NCBI GenBank assembly: GCA_902797985.1
Contig: CADBUZ010000008.1
Coordinates: forward strand, 47,907-111,906
Source: an uncultured bacterium
GTDB lineage: Bacteria; Cyanobacteriota; Vampirovibrionia; Gastranaerophilales; Gastranaerophilaceae
DNA: 64,000 bases
Direction: 5' to 3'
This document shows positions 25,669 through 35,800 of this stretch, piece by piece. Every line of letters begins with the position of its first letter. The stretch's first letter is position 1. A model generated the notes under the pieces. That model was not told where the DNA came from. It saw only the letters and a list, made by a program, of their open reading frames with translations, and made no database searches. The position numbers and the translations under genes were made by a program.

Positions 25669-26304
25669 ATGAAAAAGATACTAATTTTATTTATATTGAC
25701 AATCATGATTACATTACCGACTTTTGCCGCGGATTGGGTGCAAACAGGTGAAAAGAGATATATCGACATTGATTCTATTGAACGTGATTCAAATAGGTCG
25801 TACGTATTTTCTTATTGGACAAAAAATTTAAATAATGGAAAGTTAAAATTATTGGAAGAAAAATATAACAAAAAAATATGGTATATCATGTGCAAAAAAG
25901 TTATAGATTTTCATACAAATTCATACCTTATTGTAGAACTTGATTATTATGACTTGAATGATAAACTCATAGATTATGAGTTATTTGAACCATGGAATAA
26001 AACACAAGAATATTATGAGCAATATATAAAAGCATTATCATATTATAAGCAAAATTATAATAATTTGGCTGATATATCATATAATGAAGATAAGAGTATA
26101 GCATTATTGGCAGCAATGACAAATAATCCCGCAATGAATAATATGATCGGTAGATATAATCGTTTAGATGATGTTGCAAATCAAGTTGCATTATTAAAAC
26201 GGCTAGCAGAAGAATCGTATTATAGTCTACCGTGGAAAAATATTAGAGCTAATACAATTGAATATGTTGAGTATGCTGCAATTAGCAGAATTTATAATCC
26301 ATAG
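25669..26304 (+). CDS. Small exported protein, Adhesin_E-like, paralogue 2 with extension
   Basis: A 211-residue protein. Its first ~110 residues repeat the preceding gene: signal peptide KKILILFILTIMITLPTFA, then ADWVQTGEKRYIDIDSIERD, YVFSYWTKNLNNGK and KIWYIMCKKVIDF. The C-terminal ~100 residues are Tyr/Asn-rich helices not present in paralogue 1 (YYEQYIKALSYYKQNYNN). It begins one base after its neighbour's stop, which points to tandem duplication followed by divergence. Location is probably periplasm or surface; function unknown. Confidence 0.65.
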   Translation: MKKILILFILTIMITLPTFAADWVQTGEKRYIDIDSIERDSNRSYVFSYWTKNLNNGKLKLLEEKYNKKIWYIMCKKVIDFHTNSYLIVELDYYDLNDKLIDYELFEPWNKTQEYYEQYIKALSYYKQNYNNLADISYNEDKSIALLAAMTNNPAMNNMIGRYNRLDDVANQVALLKRLAEESYYSLPWKNIRANTIEYVEYAAISRIYNP

Positions 26305-26341
26305 TGTGAGTATTTTGTACGAAGAAAGTAAATAAAACAAA

Positions 26342-26600
26342 ATGAAAAAGATACTTAGTATAATTTTAATAGTTTTTATCGGTTTATTGAGTGTAAATCT
26401 TGAAGTGTTTGCATTTAAGCCGATAAAAAAGAATAGTTATTATTGTAATCAACAAATACTAAGGAAATATAACAGTCCTGTTGTTTTTAATGTAAAAAGC
26501 AGAATTTATCATGAGCCAAATTGCCAATGGGCATTAAAATGTACCGAAAAAACGTTCTGATGCTCAAAGGAAAGAAAGACCTTGCAAAGTATGTCATTAA
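26342..26600 (+). pseudogene. Frameshifted small exported Cys-containing protein
   Basis: The frame starts with signal peptide KKILSIILIVFIGLLSVNLEVFA and runs to a stop at 26560, just after VFNVKSRIYHEPNCQWALKCTEKTF. Reading on in the +1 frame past the A6 run at 26547-26552 gives RSDAQRKERPCKVCH and a stop at 26600. The CxxC ending matches the usual layout of small exported proteins with YH..C.WA..C near a C-terminal PCKVC. Removing one A from the run restores a single 85-residue frame. It could be a real one-base insertion, slippage at the A run, or an assembly error. Confidence 0.65.
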
Positions 26601-26662
26601 AAAGTATTAATAAATATTTGTTTATATGATGAATTTATAATTCAAAAAAGAAAGGACATTAA

Positions 26663-26911
26663 ATGAAAAAATTATTAGTTTTAGTTTTAATGTTATCAGT
26701 TGTGCCGATTGCACACGCAACGCATGTGAGAGGTCACTACAGAAGTAACGGAACTTATGTTACTCCGTACAACAGAACAAGAGCAAATTATACAAAAATT
26801 GATAACTACTCCACAAGAGGAAATTCTAACCCATACACAGGAAAATGGGGAACTACTAACCCTCATCGTTACTCAAATACTTATCGCACAAGATCATATA
26901 AAAAATTATAA
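26663..26911 (+). CDS. Small exported basic protein (VRGHYRSNGTYV family)
   Basis: An 82-residue protein with signal peptide KKLLVLVLMLSVVPIAHA and mature sequence THVRGHYRSNGTYVTPYNRTRANYTKIDNYSTRGN..., rich in Tyr, Arg, Asn and Thr. Short exported proteins with the VRGYxRxDGTYVxPHxR opening and a NPYTGKxG motif are widespread in bacteria; their role is unknown to me. GAAAGGA precedes the ATG. The last 60 bases of the gene plus 32 bases of downstream DNA are duplicated at 27411-27502. Confidence 0.7.
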   Translation: MKKLLVLVLMLSVVPIAHATHVRGHYRSNGTYVTPYNRTRANYTKIDNYSTRGNSNPYTGKWGTTNPHRYSNTYRTRSYKKL

Positions 26912-26943
26912 AAGTTTTATATATTGCCTAAAATCGTCAATAT
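26852..26943 (+). repeat. 92-bp direct repeat, left copy (3' end of the small exported-protein gene)
   Basis: ACTACTAACCCTCATCG... through ...AAATCGTCAATAT recurs at 27411-27502 with two mismatches. The left copy contains the true end of the 26663-26911 gene. Confidence 0.93.
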
Positions 26944-26981
26944 CTCTGTTATAAATCATCAAATATAGAGTTATTTTACAA

Positions 26982-27167
26982 CACGCATCAAGCTTCGCTT
27001 GATTGGTTCTCCCCTCCATTGGCTTATTCTTGAAGGTACGGTTACAAGACACTTTTCACAAAATGATACTTAATCATTTTGTGTATCGCCAACGGAGTCC
27101 TTCTATTCCTCCTCCATTTAAAACAGGGCTTGTGTTCAAGCTCTGTTTTTTTGTTTTAATGTCGGAG
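26982..27167 (+). repeat. Fourth, partial copy of the tRNA-tail repeat
   Basis: Starts inside the unit at CACGCATCAAGC, continues through both hairpins to GGAGTCCTTCT, then the 14-base tRNA 3' sequence (27103-27116), a terminator hairpin like that of unit 3, and AATGTCGGAG. It lies 3.3 kb after the tandem array in the same orientation and closes off the region that carries the XRE regulator and exported-protein genes. Confidence 0.93.
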
Positions 27168-27351
27168 GTACCTTTTAACAGGACATTTGGTCGGAATGGG
27201 TAATTTTTTTAATCGGCAAGACTACTAATTCTAGTAAATCTTAGCAATTTTATGAGGTCGGAAGTCGGTTGAGTTAAAATGTCCGAAATGTCCGATTTTA
27301 GTAACAAAAATGTCCACTTTTTTGCACCATATTTGCACATATTTGCACTAA
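27168..27351. other. Non-coding patch between repeat fragments
   Basis: No convincing gene. It contains several copies of the short words AATGTCC and TTTGCAC (for example AAAATGTCCGAAATGTCCG near 27280 and three TTTGCAC from 27322 to 27348), perhaps leftover binding sites. An open frame beginning at 27279 is a chimera of this patch and the duplicated gene end. Confidence 0.5.
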
Positions 27352-27411
27352 TAAGTAGGGTTGACTTTAGTCAACCAAAATATGTCAGTAGACTGAAGTC
27401 TACCCTACTTA
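27352..27411. repeat. 60-bp palindromic element with two inner hairpins
   Basis: Outer arms TAAGTAGGGT/ACCCTACTTA enclose two perfect hairpins, GGTTGACT-TT-AGTCAACC (27359-27376) and GTAGACT-GA-AGTCTAC (27388-27403). The layout resembles REP/BIME or small MITE elements. It abuts the duplicated gene end at 27411 exactly. Confidence 0.75.
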
Positions 27412-27502
27412 CTACTAACCCTCATCGTTACTCAAATACTTATAGCACAAGATCATACAAAAAATTATAAAAGTTTTATATATTGCCTAAAATCGTCAAT
27501 AT
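27411..27502 (+). repeat. 92-bp direct repeat, right copy
   Basis: Duplicate of 26852-26943 with two mismatches, holding the last ~20 codons of the small exported-protein gene without its start. It joins directly to the preA remnant at 27503. Confidence 0.93.
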
Positions 27503-27505
27503 AAT

Positions 27506-27631
27506 TGCTCCGCCCCATCCCAGTTCAAATGCTTTATCTATGCTTTCTATTGATGCTGTTGGTGGTGCTGACGCAAGAATGAATGGGTTTTCGAATTCGA
27601 TTCCCAATACAGATGTTTTTAATGATGCCGT
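27506..27631 (-). pseudogene. Truncated copy of the preA 5' end
   Basis: About 41 codons that read ASLKTSVLGIEFENPF, ILASAPPTASIESIDKAFE and LGWGGA, identical in protein sequence to the start of the intact preA at 46884. There are four silent base differences, and the start codon is ACG instead of ATG. No further preA sequence follows; the fragment is cut at ~27505 by the duplicated gene end. It ends 10 bases from the tpsB stop codon. It is a dead fragment that, with intact preA, brackets the two-partner secretion locus. Confidence 0.9.
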
Positions 27632-27640
27632 GTTAACTTA

Positions 27641-29593
27641 CTAGAAAGGTGAAACAATTAAATCAAAGTGTATACGAGCATTTGCTTCTTGATATAACCT
27701 TGTGTTCATTACAGGTATACCGAGATAAATTCTTGCAGTGATATATTTAGATATAGCCATTCTAAACCCTGCCCCAACACTCATTAAGAAATTAGGTGTT
27801 CCTACATAACCTCTATAAGGGAATATTGCACCGTGGTCGCAGAATATTGCAAACTTAAAAGAATCTCTTAATCTGTATTGTTTTTCACCTTTTGTAAACG
27901 GAACGTTTATTTTTTCCGGTAAAAATGGGATTGGGAAAAGCATTTCCAAGCTGACAAAATAAGAGTTTGAAGCCAGAAGTAAACTTTCCGAATAACCACG
28001 AACACTTGATATACCACCGATTTGGTATTGTTCAATATATGGTATATCGTGTGGTGAATATTGTCCGCCGGCTTTTAATGTTCCGATAATTCCATGTGGT
28101 AAGTAATGGATATAATATCCGTCAGCATTTAATTTGGTAAAATATTTACTATGGTGTCTGATACGGTCATCAATTATACCGTGTGTTGAATATATTGAAC
28201 CGTAAAAAACACTTCTTTTAAAGTTGAGGTGTCCACCGAAGCCCACAGCAAAGTTGTAATCTCTATAGTTAGAGTATGTGTAATCAGAAATAGTTGCTTT
28301 GGAAAATTTTAGATTTGCAGATGTGTTAAAGTTTAAAGCACCTCGTTCATTTTCAATGAGTGGATGGGTTATATATGCACTAAGAACGTGGGTATTTGCA
28401 CCTAAGTCAAAATCTTTGTATTGGCCGCTCATAACTTTGTTGTTCCCGTACATATATGAAACACCAACTCTTGTCCCTCTTTTGTTGATTGGAAAATTAT
28501 AATCAACGAATGGGTTTTGAGCCCCTCTTGAAAGGTTTATTGCCCCTGTTAGTCTATCTTGAAATCCGAGGAAAGAATCAGTGGAAGCCATAAGACCGCC
28601 TCTTAAAAGTCCTGTTGTTTCACGACCAAAGCTATCCCATGAAGCTGAAAAGTGGTATGGAAATTTTTCTTCCGCTTTTAATACAATATCTGTTGTACCG
28701 TATTCTTTACCGGGTTTTAGTTTAGCAGACATTTGAACACTTCTTGCGTTTTTGTTGAACTGTCTTAAATCTTTTTCCATAGATTGAAGGTTTAAGACAT
28801 CTCCGGTTTTTCCGCTTATTTGTGATTTCAAAAACCATTGTCTGTTAAATCGGTTTCCTTCAACAAAAATTTCCCCAATTTTTGCTTCCATAAGTTCTAT
28901 TTTTAGAACGCCTGATTTATAGGCTCCTTCATTAAGATACGCTCTTGCTGTAATAATTCCTTTTTTTTGGTATTGTTTGTTAATTATTTTTATAAAATTG
29001 TCTAAATCTTCTGCCGTTAAATTTTGACCTTCTGCAAGTGCCTTGAATTTTAAAATTTCAACTTCAGAAAATATTTCAGATTTTGTAAATTCTACTTTAT
29101 CTATATGTATTGTTTTTGAGTCTTTTTCTATTCTTGCAGGGAGTGTTAAAGTTTCTTCTTCTATGACAGGAGCAATGCTTTTGTCTTTTTTTAGTTTTGT
29201 TCTGTGAGCATCTTCAAAAGAGTCATAGTATCTTTTTGTTCTAACAGGGTCTGTTATAATCCCCGGGGATTCGTTAGGAGTTACAATATTTTTGTTGATA
29301 TCAGGAATTTCTGATTGTACCTCTTTTTTTGTTTGACTTTTATCTTTTCTTGCTCTTAATTTTATTTTTTTTCCGTTTGATTTGTTTTGTATTTCATCAG
29401 GATCGTTTATCAACGCAAGCTGAGAATTATTAGTATAATTGGTATTTCCGATAACTTGTAATAATTCCGTTTTAAAGTCTTTTTGTGCCATAGGCAACGT
29501 CATAGGTTCATCTGCAAAAACATTCTCTGCAGATAATACTAATCCAGCTAAAATAGCTAATATATAAAATCTTCTCTTAATCCCTTTTTTCAT
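27641..29593 (-). CDS. TpsB/ShlB-family two-partner secretion transporter
   Basis: Outer-membrane beta-barrel that exports the large TpsA protein. It has signal peptide (RRFYILAILAGLVLSAENVFA), a ~110-residue charged linker, POTRA domains (GEIFVEGNRFNRQWFLKSQI; KDLRQFNKNARSVQMSAKLKPG), then the ShlB barrel (HFSASWDSFGRETTG, FVDYNFPINKRGTRVGVSY). GGISSVRGYSES near residue 526 carries the VRGY motif of the plug-interacting loop, and FCDHGAIF the matching D.G motif. It ends in SPF, with the terminal aromatic residue usual for barrels. At 650 residues it is complete. It is divergent from tpsA, the obvious substrate. Confidence 0.92.
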   Translation of the reverse strand: MKKGIKRRFYILAILAGLVLSAENVFADEPMTLPMAQKDFKTELLQVIGNTNYTNNSQLALINDPDEIQNKSNGKKIKLRARKDKSQTKKEVQSEIPDINKNIVTPNESPGIITDPVRTKRYYDSFEDAHRTKLKKDKSIAPVIEEETLTLPARIEKDSKTIHIDKVEFTKSEIFSEVEILKFKALAEGQNLTAEDLDNFIKIINKQYQKKGIITARAYLNEGAYKSGVLKIELMEAKIGEIFVEGNRFNRQWFLKSQISGKTGDVLNLQSMEKDLRQFNKNARSVQMSAKLKPGKEYGTTDIVLKAEEKFPYHFSASWDSFGRETTGLLRGGLMASTDSFLGFQDRLTGAINLSRGAQNPFVDYNFPINKRGTRVGVSYMYGNNKVMSGQYKDFDLGANTHVLSAYITHPLIENERGALNFNTSANLKFSKATISDYTYSNYRDYNFAVGFGGHLNFKRSVFYGSIYSTHGIIDDRIRHHSKYFTKLNADGYYIHYLPHGIIGTLKAGGQYSPHDIPYIEQYQIGGISSVRGYSESLLLASNSYFVSLEMLFPIPFLPEKINVPFTKGEKQYRLRDSFKFAIFCDHGAIFPYRGYVGTPNFLMSVGAGFRMAISKYITARIYLGIPVMNTRLYQEANARIHFDLIVSPF

Positions 29594-29684
29594 ACTTTGC
29601 GATAATCAAATTTTCCTAATAAAAGAATAAATAAAAAATCTCTGTGCGTCAATTATAATGGTTATTGTGAAGATTTGTATATAA

Positions 29685-29706
29685 GGATATTTTTGTGAAA
29701 ATATCC
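29685..29706. promoter_or_regulatory. Perfect hairpin in the tpsB-tpsA intergenic region
   Basis: GGATATTTT-TGTG-AAAATATCC, 9 bp stem and 4-base loop, midway between the divergent tpsB and tpsA genes. It may be an operator or mRNA leader element; there is no direct evidence for either. Confidence 0.45.
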
Positions 29707-29838
29707 CAAAAAGCAGTAGTAATATTGGTTTAGCACTTTTTTTTGTTGTGACAGATTGTAAATAATATGTCATGCTAGCAAAATAATTGGTTCAGCGGGT
29801 TAAAATAAAACTATATACGTATATAAAATAGGGAATTA

Positions 29839-32800
29839 ATGAATATGCTATCACAAATTTACAAGTTTAAGCGATTAGTCGCATTATTTTTGGTCACTGT
29901 TTTTTGTTTTTCTAACACATCAATTGTTGTGTTTGGGGCAACAATCACTAAATATGATAATTTGCCAACAAATACGACAATAGAAAAAGATACCGCCAAA
30001 GCAATTTGGAATATTCAGACGACAACTACTGCTAAAGGTGGTACTATTGGTGTTAATACATTTAGTAAATTTAATGTTGACAAAGGTGATATTGTCAATC
30101 TTCATTTAATTAATTCCCAAAACAAACTTGTAAATCTTGTATTTGATAATTCAGCATCTCAAATCAATGGTATTGTTAATTCCTTTAAGGGTGGACAGAT
30201 AGGTGGTAATGTATTATTTGCAAATCCCCATGGTTTTGTAATCGGTAAAGATGGGGTTTTTAATGTTGGCTCTCTTACCCTTATGACACCAAAAGAAGAT
30301 GTTATGAAAAAGATTTTTGAAGGCAATATCCCAAAAGATGATAATGTTGATAAATTGATAACATTTAAATTCGGAAAAGATAATTATTATGTCGGAACAA
30401 CAGATGATGGAACACAAAAATTAGAAATGGTTCCCGCAAAAATAACGATTGACGGTAAAATTAATTCTGCAGGCGGTATCGATATAATGAACGGCGGTAG
30501 AGATATTACTATCGGTAAAGACGCAGAGTTAAATGCAAATATGTCGTTCACCTCTGATGCAAACGGTGAGAATGTTGTTGCGTCAGTAGGAACTGCTCCG
30601 AGTGTTACAAGTACCTTTGAAACAGCAATGAATGATGGTAAAGGAATAACTTTAATTTCTCAAAATAATTCAAATAATAAAGATTATCTGAGTGCTATTG
30701 TTAATGTTGAAGGTAAAGTTCATGCAAACGGCGGAAATGTTATTGCTCAGACTGAAATTTATGCTGTTGATAAAGAAAATTCAGGCAGCGGATTAGAAGA
30801 TGTTTCTGCATCTTTAATAAACGTAAAAAACGGTGCTGATGTTAGTGGTAGTGATGTTACTCTGAGGGCATTGGCAAAACCGGATTCGTATGATAAAAAT
30901 ATTATGGGGTTAGATACGAATGTTGCAATAGCAACTTTAGGTTTGACGGCTATCTTTGAATATTTAATAGATAAATATGTTCACCTTGGTGATCTTTCAA
31001 CAAAGGTAACAATAGATAGCGGTGCGAAAATTAATGCGGATCGAAATGCTACATTTTATGCAAAATCAGATATTCCTATCAGTGTTAATTTTATAGATAA
31101 AGCATCACCTACAGTAGCCTTTAATTATACTGATTTGGATATTGTAAATGAAGTAAGAGTTAAATCAGGGGCTGATATTACCGCAGGGAATAATTTAGTT
31201 GTCCAAGCAGTAACAGCGTTGAATTGCAGTTCAAATGCTTCATCAACGAATATTGTTGATCTTTCTGTTCTTTCAGAGATTGAAAGATTTAACATAAATA
31301 AAATACATGAAGCAATTGGTAAGAATGGTTCTTATGCATTGTCTTGGGTTGATATTGATGCAGTAAACAGAGCAATAATTGAGCAAGGTGTAAACTTAAA
31401 TGTAACGAAAGATATAAATGTGCTTGCAAGCATGGTGCGTGATGTATCCGTAAAAACCAAAAATGGGTGGATTCCTTTGATTGATCATAATCGTGGAATG
31501 ATAGGGGTTGCTGCTGCTGTCGCAGATGTTGATTCTACAAATGAAGCAATTATGAATGCGGATGCAAATATAGATGGTTCACTTATTGTTAATGCAGATT
31601 ATGTAGGGAAATTAAATCAAAGTGTTTCAGGTTCATCCGTCTCTCAAGGTGAAGATGGCGAATTTGGTATGGGTGGAAAGGTTGTAAAAGGTATTTTTAA
31701 ATTCATTACGTTAGGTAAAGTATTTGAAACATGGGGTGATCTTATTGATAAGGGGTTTGATAAAATTGGCGGAAACTCAAAAGAGAGAATGGTGGCTACA
31801 TTTGGAAAAATTCAAATTGCTGGTGGGTTAAATGTAGCAATGGATGATGCTAAAAATTATGCTTATGTTGGTGATTCCGAAAATAATATAAAACCTGTAA
31901 TAAATGCAAAAACTGTTGTTGTAGGTTCTACCTTAGAAGACCATAAAAGTCATATTACATCATCCGCAGGTGCTAAAAATGGTGAAACGTCTATTGCTGG
32001 TGCTGTTGCTATAAATATTAAAAATTTAGATGCTGACGCCAAAGCTTATGGCGATTTTACGTTATCAGGCGGTTCTATGTTTTCTGATCCTAACAAAGAA
32101 GAATGTGCTTTGATTGTTAGATCAAAAACTGATGTTGAACGTCCGTCAGGATTAGATCCTCTATGGGCTGAACTTGATATTTTGGGTATAAAAACGTATG
32201 AAAAAACAAAAGATAAAACTATAACTGACGTTAATTCAACAAATGTTGATGATTATCTTAATAAATTGGGTGTTGGTAAGAATTTGCAAGAAGATATCGA
32301 CCAAAAATTTTCACTTCGTAATTTGCTAAAAGTTTTTGATTATATAAATGCAAACGGTGGTATGTCGGGTTTCTTTCAAACATTTGCACAATCAACATCA
32401 AGTGCGAAATCAAAAGATACGGATACGAATGCTTGGGCAGGTGCGTTTGCAGTAACTACATCTAAGATAAATACAAACGCAGAGCTTGTAGGCGGCTCAG
32501 TTGTGAATTTGACCGGTGCTAATCCTGTAAAAAATTCTGTACTAATAGATGCAACAACTAACTCTACAATGATGGTCGGATCCTCGCTGATGAGTTTATT
32601 TAGCCTTACTGCTATAAAAGATGGATCTTTGATACCGGGTGGGAGTGCAAGAGATGGTAATGCAACAGGCGGAGCCTTTTCTGTTCTTGTTCATGATGTA
32701 AATACAAAATCAAAAATTGGTGAAAATGCGGTAATTAAAACTACAGGTAGTGGTGAAGCAGGTAATGTATCAGTTTTAGCAAATGAAGACGGACAGTTTG

Positions 32801-35800
32801 TAAATATAGCGGCAGGATCTTCTGCTGCCGACAAATCAGGTATTGCAGGTACAGTGGCTATTTCTGTTATTCCTGAGAGTGAAACTAAAGCATCCATAGA
32901 GCAAGGTGCTAATGTGACAGGCAAAAATGTTACAATTGATGCAACAAAAGATGATAATTGGTATTCGGTAATTTTCTCATTTGCAAATTCAAGTAAGTCT
33001 GTATCTTGTGGTATTGGTTCTATGTTTTTCTTTGATACCGTTGAAGCATATATCAAGGGAAATGTTATGGCATCAGGAGATGTGCTTGTTAATGCTATTT
33101 ATGACAAGGTGTTCTTGAATGTTACTGCAAATATAGGAATTGCAAAAAGTTCGAGCGAAGACGAAGACGGTGGGCCTAATGATTTGATAATAGAGGATTT
33201 AGAAAATGATAATGATTCAATTGCATCTTCTGTTGTACATTTCTTAGATGGAGCTGATGATGGCGATAGTAGTGTCAGCTCTGTTGACCTTAGTCATATT
33301 GGCGGTGATGCAGATAGTATTATAGAGCAGGCTCAAGGTGTCGGCAACGGGCATGTAGGAGGTATTGATAAAAATACTTATGCTGCTGCAGGCGCACTTC
33401 TTTTAAATGTTGCTAATAGTAATGTTAAAGCATATATATCTGATAATGCAAAGGTTCAGTCAGACAAAAATGTTAAAGTTAATGCAACTTCAAAGGATCA
33501 GAATATTGAAGCAGGCGTTATCGGTACATTTAATGGTAAAACAGGTGGTGGTGCTACGGTTGCGTTTAACTTGAATAAAAATAATGTTCAATCATATATT
33601 AGCAATGCAACAGTTGATGCAAAAAATACAACAGAGGTGAATGCAAAAGAAGATAGTATGCTTTATTCTTTCTCAGCCGGTATTGTTCAAGCAAAAGATA
33701 AATCAGGTGTTGGGGTATTATCTCTTGATATACAAAAAAATGATGTTATGGCAGCAATTAAAGATGGTGCTAAAGTTAATACATCAGCCGGTTTTGATGT
33801 TGAAGATCAGTCTGTTAAGGTGGGTGCTGAATTTGACAACTATTTAGTAAAAGGTGTTGGTTCTGTATCAATATCAAAATATTACTCTGCGGCAGGTGCT
33901 GCAATGGATACCGATGCTTCAAAGTCAACATTAAATGCTTATATTAAAGATTCTGATGTTAATGCTTCTAAAGAGGTAAATGTTTCTGCCAAAGAATTTA
34001 CAAAAATGATAGATGTAACAGCCGCAGGTGCAGGTTCGAAGTATGATAGTTCTTATAGCGGTTCAATCGGTTTATATGTTGCAAAAGCTGAAATTAATGC
34101 GTATATGGATAACGCAAAAATAAATAAAACTGAAGGCAGAACAAATAAAGGTGCTGATATAAAAGTATCGGCAGAGGATAAATATGATAACATAACTGTT
34201 ACTGGTAACGTTACGGTAGGGAAAGGCACTACTGCAGGCGGTGCTATGCGCCTTGATATAATATCTGATAAGGTTAATGCCTATATTAAAAATTCCGATA
34301 TTGATTCGACAGGTGATTTAAGTGTTATAAATAATTGTATATTAGATAGTGTTGCTGTTACTGCATCAGGAGTCGTTTCCTTAGAAGAAAACGCTTTTGG
34401 TGGTGCGATAATGCTTATTGTTAATGATATAGATCAGGATAGTTATATAGAAAATTCTGATATTGTATCAAAAACGGCAAAACTGGACAGTGATACAGAA
34501 TTTGATTCAATAGCTGTTACAGGCGGGGTTACTGCGGCGGTATATGAAACAGCTGTTGGTGGTTCTGTATATGTTGCCGTTGCAGATAATGATATTAATA
34601 ATTATGTCAAAAACTCAAATATAACTTCAACTAATGATATATCATTGACTACTGATAACAAAATAGATGGTGTTGAGGTTGTGTTGAGCGGCTCCGGTGG
34701 TAAAGGTGTTGCCGTTTCAGGTGCAGTCGCTACCTTAGTTAACAATTCTAATTCAAATACAGAAATAAAATCAGAAAATAGTGATAAAAAGAATATAAAA
34801 TCAACCTCAGGCAAAGTATTGGCAAAAGGTGTGGATGATGTTGTTTTTACAACTGTTACAGGAAGTGTTGCAATTTCAGTGAGCAGTGCATCTATTGGCG
34901 GCTCTATCAGCACAATAGTTGATAACAGTAACTTGAATGCTATAGTTAAGGGTGTAGATATTGCATCAAAAAATGGGGTTGAGGTTGATGCCTATGCCGA
35001 TAACTTAGTTACGGCAATAACAATTGGTGGTGCAGGCGGTTCAGGTGTTGCAGCGTCAGGTTCTATAAATACTGTTGTTATGGCAGGTGACGTAGTTTCA
35101 AAAATTGTAGACTCAGTTGTGAATACCGAAGGCAGTGTGACAGTTGATTCTTATGACAAAACGACTATTAAAGGCGGAACAGGCGGTGCATCTGGTTCTA
35201 TCAGTGTAGGTGCTTTAGGGGCATCTATTGTTACAGGTGTAATTAATAATAAAGTTATTTCTGCAATAGAAAATTCAAGAGTTGATTCAACAGGAAATGT
35301 AGTGGTATCTTCTCTTGCAAATGAATCTATAGGTACTCAATCAGTTCCTTTTATTACAATTGCAGGGGGCGGAGCCGCAGGAACTGCGATTGAGGGTGTT
35401 ATCGATACAATGGTTATCAATAGTACATCAGATGCACATATTAAGGGTACAAAAACCGTTGAAAGTGTAAAGTATGGTGTAAAATCTAATGGTGAAGTAA
35501 AAGTTTCATCTGAGGGTAACGTAGTTCTATATTCTGCAGGCGGTGCTGCATCAGGTGGAGGTGTTGCAGGAATCGGGGCAACTGTTCATACAGTTGTTAT
35601 TGATAAAGATACACTTTCTCAATCGAGTGACACAATAATAGATGCAAAAAATATTACTTCGTTAGCAAAAGAACAAGATGATTTCTTTACAACATTGATA
35701 TCAGCAGGCGGCGGTGGTACTGCAGGTGTCGCAGGGGTTGTTAATACTAATGTTATAACTTCTGATGTAAAAACAGGTATTAAAAATTCTACTTTAACCG

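Noticed and set aside
27279..27470. 63-codon frame ending in TTNPHRYSNTY...
   Set aside because: It is a chance fusion of non-coding DNA and the palindrome with the duplicated 3' end of the small exported-protein gene; no own ribosome site.
23643..27640. Integrated prophage or conjugative element
   Set aside because: No integrase, capsid, portal, relaxase or type IV secretion gene is present; only a small cargo set.
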